The position numbers and the translations under genes are program-made. Under the pieces are notes generated by a model. The model was not told the origin of the DNA and made no database searches. It worked only from the letters and a program-made list of their open reading frames with translations. Shown one piece after another: positions 25,762 to 36,715 of a stretch of DNA of 64,000 nucleotides. Numbering within the stretch: position 1 is the first letter of the stretch; each line of letters opens with the position of its first letter. The DNA is from an uncultured Bacilli bacterium (lineage in GTDB: Bacteria; Bacillota_I; Bacilli_A; RF39; UBA660). Location of the stretch: the NCBI GenBank assembly GCA_949451605.1, contig CASTSB010000006.1, positions 1 through 64,000 on the forward strand. The letters are read 5' to 3'.

Positions 25762-26439
25762 ATGGAAAGAAGTGAAGCTAAAAATAAAATTTTGACTTAT
25801 CTTAAGCAAAATATAAGTAATTATACTGAGAAAGAATTTACATGGATTCTTGAAAATTATGATTATGGTTTAAATGGTAATTTCGCGCCTGATATTTTAA
25901 GACAGATATATGATGAATTAGGAATTATTAAAGATGAAGATAATATGTATGCGGGATTTGTTGACATACTAGAAAATAAATTTGATATAGATAGTAATAT
26001 TATTGAAGTTGGTAGTGGTGTTATACCTAGTATTGCGAAGCGTATAAGTTTAAAACAAAATAAAGGTACTATTACTGTATATGATCCTAGAGTAATACCT
26101 AATTATCATACTAATGAAAGACTTGTTTTAAAGAAAGAAAAATTTACTAATAAAACTAAAATAAATAAAGCTAATTTATTAATTGGTTTTATGCCTTGTA
26201 CAGCAACAGAATTAATTATAGAGAAAGCAGTTAATAATAAAAAAGACTTCTTAATCGGTTTATGTGAAGGTGGATGTTCTGATTATGATGATTATTATGA
26301 TGAGAATGCTTGGTTAGATTATATTTGTGATTATGCGGATAAAATGTTAAAGAAGAAAAAATTAGGAAAACTTGAAAAAACTGATTTAAAAATATATGGT
26401 GATCCATATCCAGTGATTTATAGTAAAAGAAGAAATTAA
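25762..26439 (+). CDS. Rossmann-like protein, possible methyltransferase fold, unknown
   Basis: 225 residues, no signal or membrane segments. After a helical N-terminus (1-70), the stretch IIEVGSGVIPSIAKRI then ITVYDPRV (about 80-105) resembles the first two strands of a SAM-binding Rossmann fold. Later motifs are not typical of any methyltransferase I know, so activity is uncertain. Cysteines occur at GFMPCTATE and LCEGGCSD. The ribosome site contains a run of six G (25750-25755). It is monocistronic. Confidence 0.65.
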   Translation: MERSEAKNKILTYLKQNISNYTEKEFTWILENYDYGLNGNFAPDILRQIYDELGIIKDEDNMYAGFVDILENKFDIDSNIIEVGSGVIPSIAKRISLKQNKGTITVYDPRVIPNYHTNERLVLKKEKFTNKTKINKANLLIGFMPCTATELIIEKAVNNKKDFLIGLCEGGCSDYDDYYDENAWLDYICDYADKMLKKKKLGKLEKTDLKIYGDPYPVIYSKRRN

Positions 26440-26457
26440 AGTTTCTTTTTTTTCTTT
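26429..26457 (+). terminator. Terminator after the Rossmann-like gene
   Basis: AAGAAA (26430-26435) pairs with TTTCTT (26442-26447), followed by a long T-rich run; the stem is short. Confidence 0.5.
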
Positions 26458-26497
26458 TTATGATATAATCATCTTAGAGTATAAAGAGGTGATTAAT

Positions 26498-27313
26498 TTG
26501 AAGAATATCGAATTTTTAGTATCTAATGGGGTAGATATTGATTCTAGTTTAGAGCTTTTTGGAGATATTAAGACTTATAATGATACTTTAGGAGAATTTA
26601 TAGTAAGTGCTAGAGAAAAGCTTAATAAACTTGCTAATTACAAAAGTAGTAAGGATATAGCTAATTATGCTATTTATGTTCATTCTTTGAAAAGTGATGC
26701 TAAATATTTTGGATTTAAAGATTTAGCGCAAATTGCTTTAGAACATGAAGAAAAGAGTAAAGCTGGAGACTTATTTTATGTAGAGGATAATTTTGCTGCT
26801 TTAGAAGATTTAGTTAATAAGTCAATTAATATAGCTAGTTCATATTTAAGTGGTGATGAAGCTAGTATTTTAGATGAGAAAAATAAGGTAGAAAATACTA
26901 ATATTAGCTCTGGAGAAGTTTATACTACAAAAGCTATATTAGTTGTAGATGATTCTAATATAATTACTAATTTTGTTAAAAGAATATTTGATCAAAATTA
27001 CAATGTAGGCATGGCTAAAAATGGTCAAGAGGCTATTGAAATTATTAATTCTAATAAAGATAATGAAAATATTAGTGCTATACTTCTTGATTTAAATATG
27101 CCTGGAGTAGATGGGTTTGCAGTACTTGATTTTATGGAGAAAAATAATTTATTAAATAAAATGCCAGTTTCTATAATTTCTGGTGATTCTTCAAAAGAAA
27201 CTATTGATAAAGCTTTTAAATATCCTATTGTTGATATGCTTGGAAAACCATTTACCCAAGATGATGTAAAAAGAATAGTAGAAAAAACAATAATGTATAA
27301 AGATATTATATAA
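26498..27313 (+). CDS. HPt - receiver domain signalling protein
   Basis: 271 residues. An HPt-like helical domain (about 25-120) carries His62 (YVHSLKSDA), followed by a linker and a CheY-like receiver domain (about 145-271) with Asp151/152, the phospho-acceptor Asp198 (LLDLNMPG) and Lys250 (LGKPF). It could relay phosphate between partners. There is no output domain and no kinase beside it; the nearest two-component pair is at 59-61 kb. The start is taken as TTG 26498 because the GTG at 26489 lies within the AGAGGTGA ribosome site. Confidence 0.82.
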   Translation: MKNIEFLVSNGVDIDSSLELFGDIKTYNDTLGEFIVSAREKLNKLANYKSSKDIANYAIYVHSLKSDAKYFGFKDLAQIALEHEEKSKAGDLFYVEDNFAALEDLVNKSINIASSYLSGDEASILDEKNKVENTNISSGEVYTTKAILVVDDSNIITNFVKRIFDQNYNVGMAKNGQEAIEIINSNKDNENISAILLDLNMPGVDGFAVLDFMEKNNLLNKMPVSIISGDSSKETIDKAFKYPIVDMLGKPFTQDDVKRIVEKTIMYKDII

Positions 27314-27419
27314 AATTAAAGTACATATAAATTTTATAATTTATAAGCTTTTTATACATTAAATTCATATGAAGTTTCATACTAAGTGGTGTAAAACGAT
27401 AATTGAGGTGTAAAGAAAG

Positions 27420-28094
27420 ATGGATAAATATAAAAGTAGATCTATTATGATAATAATATTATTAGTTGGTGTTATTAGCCTTTCAATTGGACTTGCAGTT
27501 TTTTCATCAACTTTAAATATTAAATCTGGTACAACTGTTAGTCCAGACCCTTCTAAATTTAAAATAGCTGCTTCTGCTTCTAAAGATAATACTACTTCTT
27601 TGCAAATTTCTCCTTCTGCTTATGTTTTACCTTCAGGGTTAATAAGTAACTCTTCTACTGCGACTATTACTAATTCAGGCAATATGGTAACTATTTCTAA
27701 TGTTAAACCTTATTTTACTGCTCCTAGACAAATAATTGAGTATATATTTTATGTTCATAATATAGGAGAGTATCCAGCTTATTTAAAGAGTTATTCTCAG
27801 TTTCTTTTACCGAGATGTGTATCTCTTGAAGGAACAACAGATTCTTTAGTTCAACAAGCGTGTAATGATATTAATACTGGAATTTGTCTATTAGATTTTA
27901 ATGGTAGATGTAATAATAGCCAATCTGACTTAGATAAAAACAATTATGTTATTCCGGTAGGTGGTAGTACAAAGATTTCTGTAAGATTAAATTATTCATT
28001 ACATTCTAATAGGGATAATGTAGTTGCAGATGGACCTTTCACAGTAGAATTTGATAATATAAATATTGTATTTGGATCTCAACCTACAAGTTAA
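27420..28094 (+). CDS. Short SipW-cognate surface protein, class B (224 aa)
   Basis: 224 residues. The N-terminal signal (about 8-28) ends SIGLAVFSSTLNIKS, a SipW/TasA-like pattern. The exported part is a predicted beta-sandwich with APRQIIEYIFYVHNIGEY, which resembles TasA-like strands. A cysteine pair CVSLEGTTDSLVQQAC is spaced C-x14-C, and the C-terminal strand is ADGPFTVEFDNI. Relatives in this window are 50745-51437 (intact), 33746-34452 (frameshifted) and 29922-30410 (decayed). It may be a matrix or fibre component by analogy with TasA/camelysin, but this is inference. It is monocistronic. Confidence 0.75.
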   Translation: MDKYKSRSIMIIILLVGVISLSIGLAVFSSTLNIKSGTTVSPDPSKFKIAASASKDNTTSLQISPSAYVLPSGLISNSSTATITNSGNMVTISNVKPYFTAPRQIIEYIFYVHNIGEYPAYLKSYSQFLLPRCVSLEGTTDSLVQQACNDINTGICLLDFNGRCNNSQSDLDKNNYVIPVGGSTKISVRLNYSLHSNRDNVVADGPFTVEFDNINIVFGSQPTS

Positions 28095-28103
28095 AAAATA
28101 AAC

Positions 28104-28131
28104 AAACTAGCATCATTGCTAGTTTTTATTT
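28104..28131 (+). terminator. Terminator after class B surface gene
   Basis: AAACTAGCA (28104-28112) pairs with TGCTAGTTT (28117-28125), 4-nt loop, followed by T-rich sequence. Confidence 0.85.
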
Positions 28132-28199
28132 GCTTCAATATGTAAAATGTATTATACTGATATTGTTAATTAAATTACTAGTTGTAGGAAGTGAAATAT

Positions 28200-29123
28200 A
28201 TGGATAGAAGTGCAATTGATTATTTGCTTTTTTTGGAGAAAAATGATAGTTTCTTTTATAAAAATTTTAAAGATTTTATTGTTTTTGCAAGTGAAGTAAA
28301 TAAAAATTTACAAGATGAAGAGTATATAGATTTAAAAAATGCAAAAGACAATGATTATAAAGTATTATTAAAGGACAAGAGGACTTCTATTAATATAGTA
28401 AAAAATTTCTTTTATAAAGTTTCTCCGAGTATAATTAAGCAAATAGATTATGATGTTGCTAATGAAAATATACTATTTTTGCCTAAAAATCAATTTAAAG
28501 ATATTAAAAGTAGAATTAATGTATTAGATAAAAGTTACAAAATAGAAATATCTGAATCTAACAAAATAGAAGAAAGCTTTTTACTTGTTAGGGAGTATAC
28601 ACATTTATTTGTTGGGAATATATTAGAGTTTACTGATATTGAAGAAGGACTTAAAAAGATTTATTTAGAATCGATCACTAGTTTATGTGAGTTTGCTCTT
28701 GCTAAACATTTAAGTTTTAATATGACTTTAGCTGCAGATTCAAGAATGTATATTTTTAAAAAGATTTATGATTCAATTTATAAGATGAATGATTCATATT
28801 TAACTTTAAGTTATTTAGGTTATTTGTTGGAAGGGAAGACTCATGAAGATATAGTTAAATATTTAGGTGATGAAAAAATAGTTAATTATTTGAATAAGAT
28901 AATAATAGAAAAGAAACCATGTAATGACTATATAAATACTTTAAGTGTTGTCATGGCATTAAAGCTTACTAATAATACAGATAATATTTATAATCTTTTG
29001 AATAAATTTTATATAAAGGCTGCAGAAAAAGATGTTGAGTATTTAAAGGCTAATTTAATAGTTAATTTAGATCAAAAAGAGGCAGTCAATGAAATTACTC
29101 ACTATATAAGAAATAATAAGTAA
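28200..29123 (+). CDS. Unknown soluble protein (307 aa)
   Basis: 307 residues, mostly helical, with no signal peptide or membrane helix. The ATG at 28200 follows AGGAAGTG by 6 nt; the GTG at 28191 lies inside that site. In the middle, VREYTHLFVGN looks like the active-site helix of a zinc peptidase (HExxH) whose first His is Arg. If it is related to gluzincins it would be inactive, but the similarity is short and may be accidental. It lies before yebC with about 57 nt between. Function unknown. Confidence 0.6.
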   Translation: MDRSAIDYLLFLEKNDSFFYKNFKDFIVFASEVNKNLQDEEYIDLKNAKDNDYKVLLKDKRTSINIVKNFFYKVSPSIIKQIDYDVANENILFLPKNQFKDIKSRINVLDKSYKIEISESNKIEESFLLVREYTHLFVGNILEFTDIEEGLKKIYLESITSLCEFALAKHLSFNMTLAADSRMYIFKKIYDSIYKMNDSYLTLSYLGYLLEGKTHEDIVKYLGDEKIVNYLNKIIIEKKPCNDYINTLSVVMALKLTNNTDNIYNLLNKFYIKAAEKDVEYLKANLIVNLDQKEAVNEITHYIRNNK

Positions 29124-29126
29124 ATA

Positions 29127-29155
29127 TTGAATAAAATTAGATTTTGTGTTATCTT
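29127..29155 (+). promoter_or_regulatory. Probable yebC promoter
   Basis: TTGAAT (29127-29132), a 17-bp spacer and TATCTT (29150-29155). Confidence 0.5.
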
Positions 29156-29180
29156 ATATGAGAAATAAGGAGGTATTAGT

Positions 29181-29903
29181 ATGAGTGGACATTCAAAATG
29201 GGCTACAATTCACAGAAAAAAAGGACTTTTGGATCAACAACGTGGTAAAGTTTTTCAAAAGTTAGCAAAAGAAATCATGGTTGCTGCAAAAGGTGGAAGT
29301 CCTGATCCACAACAAAATGCCGCACTAAGATTAGTTGTAGATAAAGCTAAGGCTCAAAATATGCCTAAAGATAATATTCAAAAGGCAATTGATAAAGCAG
29401 TAGGTGCAGGAGACTCTGCAAACTTTGAAAGTATTCGTTATGAAGGGTATGGACATGGTGGAGTTGCATTTATGGTTGATTGTTTAACAGATAACCGTAA
29501 TAGAACAGCATCTCAAGTTAGAAGTTCATTTACAAAAGCTGGAGGGAACTTAGGAACAGATGGTTCAGTTAGTTATATGTTTGAACGTCGTGGGTCTATT
29601 GTTATTCCATCTGACTATGATGAAGATACAATGATGATGACTGCACTAGATGCAGGAGCACTTGACTTTGAACGTGTTGAAGATACTTATGTAATTACTA
29701 CTGAACAAGGTTCATTTACTGCAGTTCGTGATGCTTTAGAAGACGCTGGAGTAAAGGAATTTATGGAATGTGAACTTACTTATGTTCCTAATATGGAAGT
29801 TACACTTGATGAAGAGGGCGCAGAAAAAGTTCATAATTTAGTAGATACATTAGAAGATTTAGATGATGTACAAGATGTATACTATAATTTAAAAGAGGAT
29901 TAG
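29181..29903 (+). CDS. yebC: YebC/PmpR family protein
   Basis: 240 residues, full length. N-terminal MSGHSKWATIHRKKG is diagnostic, as is GYGHGGVA further on. The family has been described as transcriptional regulators and, for some members, as factors helping ribosomes at polyproline stretches. AAGGAGG precedes the ATG. In many bacteria it sits beside ruvC-ruvA-ruvB; here ruvAB follow, separated only by a decayed surface gene. Confidence 0.95.
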   Translation: MSGHSKWATIHRKKGLLDQQRGKVFQKLAKEIMVAAKGGSPDPQQNAALRLVVDKAKAQNMPKDNIQKAIDKAVGAGDSANFESIRYEGYGHGGVAFMVDCLTDNRNRTASQVRSSFTKAGGNLGTDGSVSYMFERRGSIVIPSDYDEDTMMMTALDAGALDFERVEDTYVITTEQGSFTAVRDALEDAGVKEFMECELTYVPNMEVTLDEEGAEKVHNLVDTLEDLDDVQDVYYNLKED

Positions 29904-29917
29904 TTCTTCTTTTTTTG
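29891..29917 (+). terminator. Terminator after yebC
   Basis: AAAAGAGGA (29891-29899) pairs with TCTTCTTTT (29905-29913) with one G-T pair, followed by T's. Confidence 0.65.
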
Positions 29918-29921
29918 TTTG

Positions 29922-30410
29922 TTTTATTAACCTTTATTGGTTATTGGATGTTTAACTATTGGATTTGCAACTTTTTCTAGTATTTTGAATATAAAATCTT
30001 AAACTACTATATCGAACTCAAATTTATGATTTTTATATACATAATGTTTTTAAATTAAATGCATATTGGAAGAGATTAGAAATTAAAAAGGCAGGAAGCG
30101 ATGAAAAAGCAACTAGTCAGAGTCAGTGTATAAAGTGTATAGCTAGATAAGGGACAACAGATACCTTGGTTCAAGCAACTTGTAAATATATTAAGGTCAT
30201 GATAGTTAAGGCTCCTCTTGAAGGGCATGGTGGTCTAAATTGTTCATTTAATGTTCCTCGCAATGAACTTATCGCCCCAACAATAAAATATATTTTTATG
30301 TAGAAATATATTTTTATTATAATGTATATGTTAAAAATTCTGTTATGGCGGATGGTCCGTTTGATGTTTAAATAGGAAATATAGAATTTGAGTTTTCTTC
30401 TCAACCATAA
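29922..30410 (+). pseudogene. Decayed class B SipW-cognate surface gene
   Basis: The region reads as a degenerate copy of the class B genes, spread over frames and broken by several stops. Recognisable pieces are VIGCLTIGFATFSSILNIKS (signal end), GTTDTLVQATCKYI (compare GTTDSLVQQACNDI in the 27420 gene) and near the end MADGP, then IEFEFSSQP before a stop at 30408. Signal, cysteine-pair and C-terminal strand blocks appear in the correct order and spacing. No ribosome site or start remains. A minus-strand frame over this region is accidental. Confidence 0.8.
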
Positions 30411-30413
30411 ATT

Positions 30414-30438
30414 GAATTCTAAAAAGAATTCTTTTTTG
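30414..30438 (+). terminator. Terminator remaining after the decayed surface gene
   Basis: GAATTCT (30414-30420) pairs with AGAATTC (30425-30431), 4-nt loop and T-run. Confidence 0.65.
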
Positions 30439-30439
30439 T

Positions 30440-30453
30440 AGAAAAAATGTTCG
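30440..30453. promoter_or_regulatory. Candidate LexA/SOS box upstream of ruvAB
   Basis: AGAAAAAATGTTCG matches the Bacillus-type box CGAACRNRYGTTCG except at positions 1 and 5. It lies 7 nt upstream of the ruvA -35. ruvAB are SOS genes in Bacillus, which supports the call. Confidence 0.5.
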
Positions 30454-30460
30454 ATATACT

Positions 30461-30489
30461 TTGCTTATAGGACTAATTTAGTTTATAAT
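30461..30489 (+). promoter_or_regulatory. ruvA promoter
   Basis: TTGCTT (30461-30466), a 17-bp spacer and TATAAT (30484-30489), 19 nt before the ruvA start. Confidence 0.7.
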
Positions 30490-30508
30490 AGATATGGAGT
30501 TGAGTAGA

Positions 30509-31072
30509 ATGTATGATTATATAAAAGGAACAATTACAGGAATTAAGAATAATGCGATAGTACTAGACAATAATGGAATTGGTTATTTAGTATATGTAGC
30601 TAATCCTTTCTCTTTTGAGTTAGGAGAAGAGTATAAAGTTTATATTTATCAACAAATACAAGAAGATGGACATTTTCTTTATGGATTTAAACTTTTAGAA
30701 GAGAAAGATTTATTTTTAAAACTTATTAGTGTTAAAGGTGTTGGATGTAAAATGGCTCTTCCTTTCTTATCAACTGGTTCTATATCTGGAATTATGGATG
30801 CGATAGAAAGAGAAAATGTATTATATTTAAAAAAATTTCCTAAGATTGGAGAGAAAGTTGCAAGACAAATTATTCTTGATTTAAAGGGGAAACTTGAATT
30901 TATTGGAGTTGGAATTTCTGATGACCAAGTTAATACTGAACAAGAGTTAAAAGAAGTACTTGTTGGACTTGGATATAAAGAAAAGGAGATCGTTCCTGTA
31001 CTTGCTAGAGTTGATACTTCTTTAAAAATAGAAGATCAAGTAAAAGATGCATTAAAGTTATTACTTAAATAG
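30509..31072 (+). CDS. ruvA: Holliday junction helicase subunit RuvA
   Basis: 187 residues. It binds four-way junctions and loads RuvB. The N-terminal OB domain begins MYDYIKGTITGI; the two helix-hairpin-helix motifs include VKGVGCKMA and FPKIGEKVARQI, and a C-terminal RuvB-binding helix bundle ends the protein. ATG 30509 is preferred: GGAG at 30496-30499 serves it, while the upstream ATG at 30494 has no ribosome site. It is followed by ruvB 9 nt downstream. There is no ruvC; Bacillota usually use RecU. Confidence 0.95.
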   Translation: MYDYIKGTITGIKNNAIVLDNNGIGYLVYVANPFSFELGEEYKVYIYQQIQEDGHFLYGFKLLEEKDLFLKLISVKGVGCKMALPFLSTGSISGIMDAIERENVLYLKKFPKIGEKVARQIILDLKGKLEFIGVGISDDQVNTEQELKEVLVGLGYKEKEIVPVLARVDTSLKIEDQVKDALKLLLK

Positions 31073-31081
31073 GAGGTCAGT

Positions 31082-32083
31082 ATGAGAGATGAAAGTGTTA
31101 TAAAAAATTATTCTTTATATGATGATCAAGAGATCGATAATACAATAAGACCTGAATCAATTGAAGAATATATTGGTCAAAGTGATGTTAAAGAAAATAT
31201 TAAAGTATTTATTGAGGCTGCAAAGATGAGAAATGAAGCTTTGGATCATGTTTTATTATATGGACCTCCAGGACTTGGAAAAACAACTCTTTCTTTTATC
31301 ATTGCGCATGAGATGGGAACAAATATTAAAACTGCTAGTGGACCAAGTATAGAAAAGAGTGGAGATTTAGCAGCAATATTATCTTCTCTAGAGCCGGGGG
31401 ATGTATTGTTTATTGATGAGATTCATCGTATGCCAAGATATATTGAAGAGATTTTATATCCAGCTATGGAGGATTTTTCTTTAGATATAATTGTAGGTAG
31501 TGAAGGAAATAGTAGAAATATAAAAATAGATTTACCGCCTTTTACATTAGTAGGAGCTACTACTAGAGCAGGAGATTTATCATCTCCATTAAGAGATCGT
31601 TTTGGTATAGTATCTAAGCTTCAGTTTTATACTGTTGATGAACTTGAGACGATAATTAAGAGAACTGCAAGAGTTTTACAAGTAGAATGTGATGATGAAG
31701 CAGCGCATGAACTTGCTAAAAGAAGTAGAGGAACACCAAGAATTGCTAATAGACTATTTAAAAGAGTTCGTGATTTTGCACTTGTTAAAAATGATGGTGT
31801 AGTTGATTTAAATATTACACTTGAAGCATTAAAAAGATTAAAAGTTGATGATTTAGGTCTTGATAATACAGATCATGAATTATTACTTGCTATTATTAAT
31901 AAATTTAATGGTGGCCCTGTTGGAATAGAAGCTATAGCGTCATCCATTGGTGAAGAGGTCACTACTATAGAAGATGTTTGTGAACCTTATTTGTTGCAAG
32001 AAGGATTAATAAAGAGAACAAGTAGAGGAAGAATTGTTACTGATAGGGCTTATGATATTTTAGGAATAGAGAGAAAAAAATAA
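31082..32083 (+). CDS. ruvB: Holliday junction branch migration ATPase RuvB
   Basis: 333 residues. AAA+ motor that drives branch migration with RuvA. Walker [10 protein letters not shown] (about 60-68), Walker B FIDEIHR, sensor 1 GATTRAG and the C-terminal winged helix ([15 protein letters not shown]) are all intact. AGGAGG lies just upstream of the ATG. Its stop codon shares one base with the next gene start, so translation is coupled. Confidence 0.98.
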   Translation: MRDESVIKNYSLYDDQEIDNTIRPESIEEYIGQSDVKENIKVFIEAAKMRNEALDHVLLYGPPGLGKTTLSFIIAHEMGTNIKTASGPSIEKSGDLAAILSSLEPGDVLFIDEIHRMPRYIEEILYPAMEDFSLDIIVGSEGNSRNIKIDLPPFTLVGATTRAGDLSSPLRDRFGIVSKLQFYTVDELETIIKRTARVLQVECDDEAAHELAKRSRGTPRIANRLFKRVRDFALVKNDGVVDLNITLEALKRLKVDDLGLDNTDHELLLAIINKFNGGPVGIEAIASSIGEEVTTIEDVCEPYLLQEGLIKRTSRGRIVTDRAYDILGIERKK

Positions 32084-32631
32084 TGAGTAAGAATAAAAAA
32101 GTATTTGAGGCAGATACAGATTATAAAGAGTTTAAGAATATTATATTAAATAATACAGATACAACTTTGATGATAGATTGTGATATTTTAAAAGATGGTT
32201 TAAAAGTAATAAATAAGGCTGATGAAATGTTAAATAAAAAGATATTAGAATTTTCACATTATATAGATTTAAAATTAAGATCTTCAACTGATAATAGATT
32301 TAGAAAAATTCCAAACATTATTATGGGGAGCTTTTTAATTAATAAATATGATTTAGATTTATCATTAGAGGAGATGTCTATTCTTACAAATCATATTTTA
32401 GATAGGTCATATGACAATATTGATTTTGTAGTTAATTATTATAATAAAGATTTACTTGATGTTGTATCTTCTAAAACAACTGATTATCACTATCAAGAAG
32501 AATTAATGAATTTGGTTGATTTAAGAGAAGACAGTGATATTTTAAATTATATAAGGACTGGTAATTTAGAAGAACTTGTGGTAGAATCACATAAGTTGCA
32601 AAGAGATGTAGCAGATAATTTTAGATTATAG
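32083..32631 (+). CDS. Unknown protein coupled to ruvB
   Basis: 182 residues, soluble, acidic, mostly helical. It has no recognised domain. It overlaps the ruvB stop by 1 nt and is followed 12 nt later by queA, so it is part of the ruvA-ruvB-X-queA operon. The sequence includes MIDCDILKDG and several ionic helices. A role in recombination or tRNA modification could be guessed from position only. Confidence 0.65.
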   Translation: MSKNKKVFEADTDYKEFKNIILNNTDTTLMIDCDILKDGLKVINKADEMLNKKILEFSHYIDLKLRSSTDNRFRKIPNIIMGSFLINKYDLDLSLEEMSILTNHILDRSYDNIDFVVNYYNKDLLDVVSSKTTDYHYQEELMNLVDLREDSDILNYIRTGNLEELVVESHKLQRDVADNFRL

Positions 32632-32643
32632 AGAAGGTGTAGT

Positions 32644-33669
32644 ATGCAAGTTGAAGATTTTAATTATGATTTACCTGAGGAGTTAATTGCACAAACTCCT
32701 TTAGCTGTACGTGATTCTTCTAGATTATTAGTGCTTGATAAAAAAACAGGAGAAGTAAATCATAAAGTTTTTACTGATATAATTAATTATTTAAATCCTG
32801 GAGATGTATTAGTTTTGAATGATACTAAAGTTTTACCAGCAAGATTAATAGGTGTTAAGGAAGAAACTGGAGCTGTAATTGAAGTTTTACTTTTAAAAAA
32901 TACTAAGGGTGATGAATGGGAATGTTTAGTTAAACCCGCTAGAAGAATAAAGGTTGGTACGATAGTTTCATTTGGAGATGGAGTATTAAAAGCAGAATGT
33001 ATAGGTGAAGCGGATGAAGGTATTAGATATTTTAGATTTATTTATGATGGAATCTTTTTAGAGATACTTGAAAGTCTAGGAACTATGCCTCTTCCTCCAT
33101 ACATTCATGAAAAGTTGGAAGATCAATCTAGATATCAAACTGTATATGCAAAAGAAGTTGGTAGTGCAGCTGCTCCTACTGCAGGACTTCATTTTACTAA
33201 AGATTTACTAAAGAAGATTGAAGATAAAGGTATAAGAATAGAGTATGTTACTCTTCATGTTGGTCTTGGAACTTTTAGACCAGTTAGTGTTGAAAAAATT
33301 GAAGAGCATGAGATGCACTCTGAATATTATCAAATGAGTAGTGAAGTAGCAGAAGTTTTAAATGATGCTAAGAAAAATGGCAATAAGATTATTGCAGTTG
33401 GAACTACTTCTACTAGAACGCTTGAGACTATTGCTTCTAAATATGGAAAGTTTGTAGAATGTAGTGGATGGACTAATATATTTATTTATCCAGGTTATCA
33501 GTTTAAGGGAATTGATAACTTGATTACCAATTTTCATTTGCCAAAATCTACTTTAGTTATGTTAGTTTCAGCTTTAGCAGGAAGAGAAAATATCTTAAAT
33601 GCTTATAATATAGCTGTTAAAGAAAAATATAGATTTTTCTCATTTGGAGATGCAATGCTAATAAAATAA
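32644..33669 (+). CDS. queA: S-adenosylmethionine:tRNA ribosyltransferase-isomerase QueA
   Basis: 341 residues. It transfers and isomerises the ribosyl part of SAM onto preQ1-tRNA to give epoxyqueuosine. Family signatures are [14 protein letters not shown] (from residue 5), [24 protein letters not shown] and [10 protein letters not shown]. The ribosome site AGAAGGTG precedes the ATG. It pairs with tgt downstream, though a broken surface gene and a Gre-like gene intervene. Confidence 0.97.
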   Translation: MQVEDFNYDLPEELIAQTPLAVRDSSRLLVLDKKTGEVNHKVFTDIINYLNPGDVLVLNDTKVLPARLIGVKEETGAVIEVLLLKNTKGDEWECLVKPARRIKVGTIVSFGDGVLKAECIGEADEGIRYFRFIYDGIFLEILESLGTMPLPPYIHEKLEDQSRYQTVYAKEVGSAAAPTAGLHFTKDLLKKIEDKGIRIEYVTLHVGLGTFRPVSVEKIEEHEMHSEYYQMSSEVAEVLNDAKKNGNKIIAVGTTSTRTLETIASKYGKFVECSGWTNIFIYPGYQFKGIDNLITNFHLPKSTLVMLVSALAGRENILNAYNIAVKEKYRFFSFGDAMLIK

Positions 33670-33688
33670 CATTGCATTTTTTTTATTT
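33650..33688 (+). terminator. Terminator after queA
   Basis: ATGCAATG (33650-33657) pairs with CATTGCAT (33670-33677) across a 12-nt loop, followed by T8. It includes the end of the queA coding sequence. Confidence 0.75.
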
Positions 33689-33694
33689 TTAAAG

Positions 33695-33723
33695 TTGTTT
33701 GTGAAACATTTATTTGTTATACT
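33695..33723 (+). promoter_or_regulatory. Promoter of the frameshifted class B gene
   Basis: TTGTTT (33695-33700), a 17-bp spacer and TATACT (33718-33723). The promoter is intact even though the gene is broken. Confidence 0.6.
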
Positions 33724-33745
33724 AAATTAAAATAGAGGTGATTTT

Positions 33746-34452
33746 GTGAATATAAATTATCGTAGAAAAAATAATAAGTTAGTTATTATAATAATACTAG
33801 TTGTTACAATTTTTGGAGTTTCTATAGGTCTGCAACATTTTCAGAAAACTTAAAAATTAATAGTTCTACTCAAATAAATCCGAGTCCAGATAACTTTCAG
33901 CTTAATATTACTAGTACTAAAGCTACAACACAAGCAATTCATATAGACCCAGAACTAGGTATAGATGAGCCTTCAGAAGGCGATAGAGTACCATCTCTTC
34001 CGAAGGCTGCACCAGCAATAATTAATAACACATTAAAAAATCCATATATAGAGAATATTAATGCACAATTTACTGAGCCAGGACAATTAGTAAAATTTAA
34101 TTTTTATATCTTTAACCCTGGAAAATATACTGCTTTTGTTAAAGACTCTAAATTTATTAATAAAGTTAATACAGAGTATTATTGGAATGCTGATATAACT
34201 TGTAAGGCTAAAAATGGTGCAACTGAGGCTTTAGTGCAAGATGCGTGCTCTTGTATTTCAACGGGGGTCTATACAGTGGATGATGATGGTACATTTATTG
34301 ATAAAGGAGTTGCAAAACAAACAATTCTCCCAAATGGATTTAGTAAAATGGTTATGATAGGTATTAGTTATGGTTATGGATGTCAAATGCTAGATGGGCC
34401 ATTTGATGTAGAAATTAGTGATTCTATGGTTAATTTTTCAACTGCTGAATAA
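33746..34452 (+). pseudogene. Class B SipW-cognate surface gene with one frameshift
   Basis: GTG 33746 with GAGGTG upstream opens a frame (NINYRRKNNK then hydrophobic IIIILVV) that stops at 33851 after VSIGLQHFQKT. Inserting one base near 33829-33831 restores IGLATFSENLKINSS and a continuous frame to the TAA at 34450-34452, giving about 235 residues. The restored product matches class B genes: ATFSENLKI, FTEPGQLVKFNFYIFNPG, cysteine spacing C-x14-C (CKAKNGATEALVQDAC) and LDGPFDVEIS. Promoter, ribosome site and the rest of the frame are intact, so the lesion is recent, a sequencing error, or a switchable state. Confidence 0.85.
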
Positions 34453-34460
34453 TAAGAACA

Positions 34461-34487
34461 ATAACTTTTTTTATAAAAAAAGTTATA
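34461..34487. repeat. Perfect inverted repeat after the class B gene
   Basis: 34461-34471 pairs with 34475-34485 (11 bp, 3-nt loop). It could act as a terminator although no T-run follows the stem on the + strand. The rest of the 34453-34668 gap shows no coding sequence. Confidence 0.45.
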
Positions 34488-34668
34488 TCAATATGTGGTA
34501 AATTCTTCTATTTTTATAGAATGTAGTAAATAATTATACTTTTAGTGAAATTGATAAATTTATTATTAAAAGAGTATTGATAAATGTAATTTAATTAATT
34601 TATTCATTGAATTATATAAGATGTTATGTTAGTATAGAGGCAAAAACACTTTGAGAGGGAGAAAGTAA

Positions 34669-36709
<2,041 letters not shown>

Positions 36710-36715
<6 letters not shown>

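Noticed and set aside
30171..30404. Minus-strand frame of 77 codons
   Set aside because: It covers the decayed class B gene, whose plus-strand remains align to paralogues; there is no ribosome site for the minus frame.
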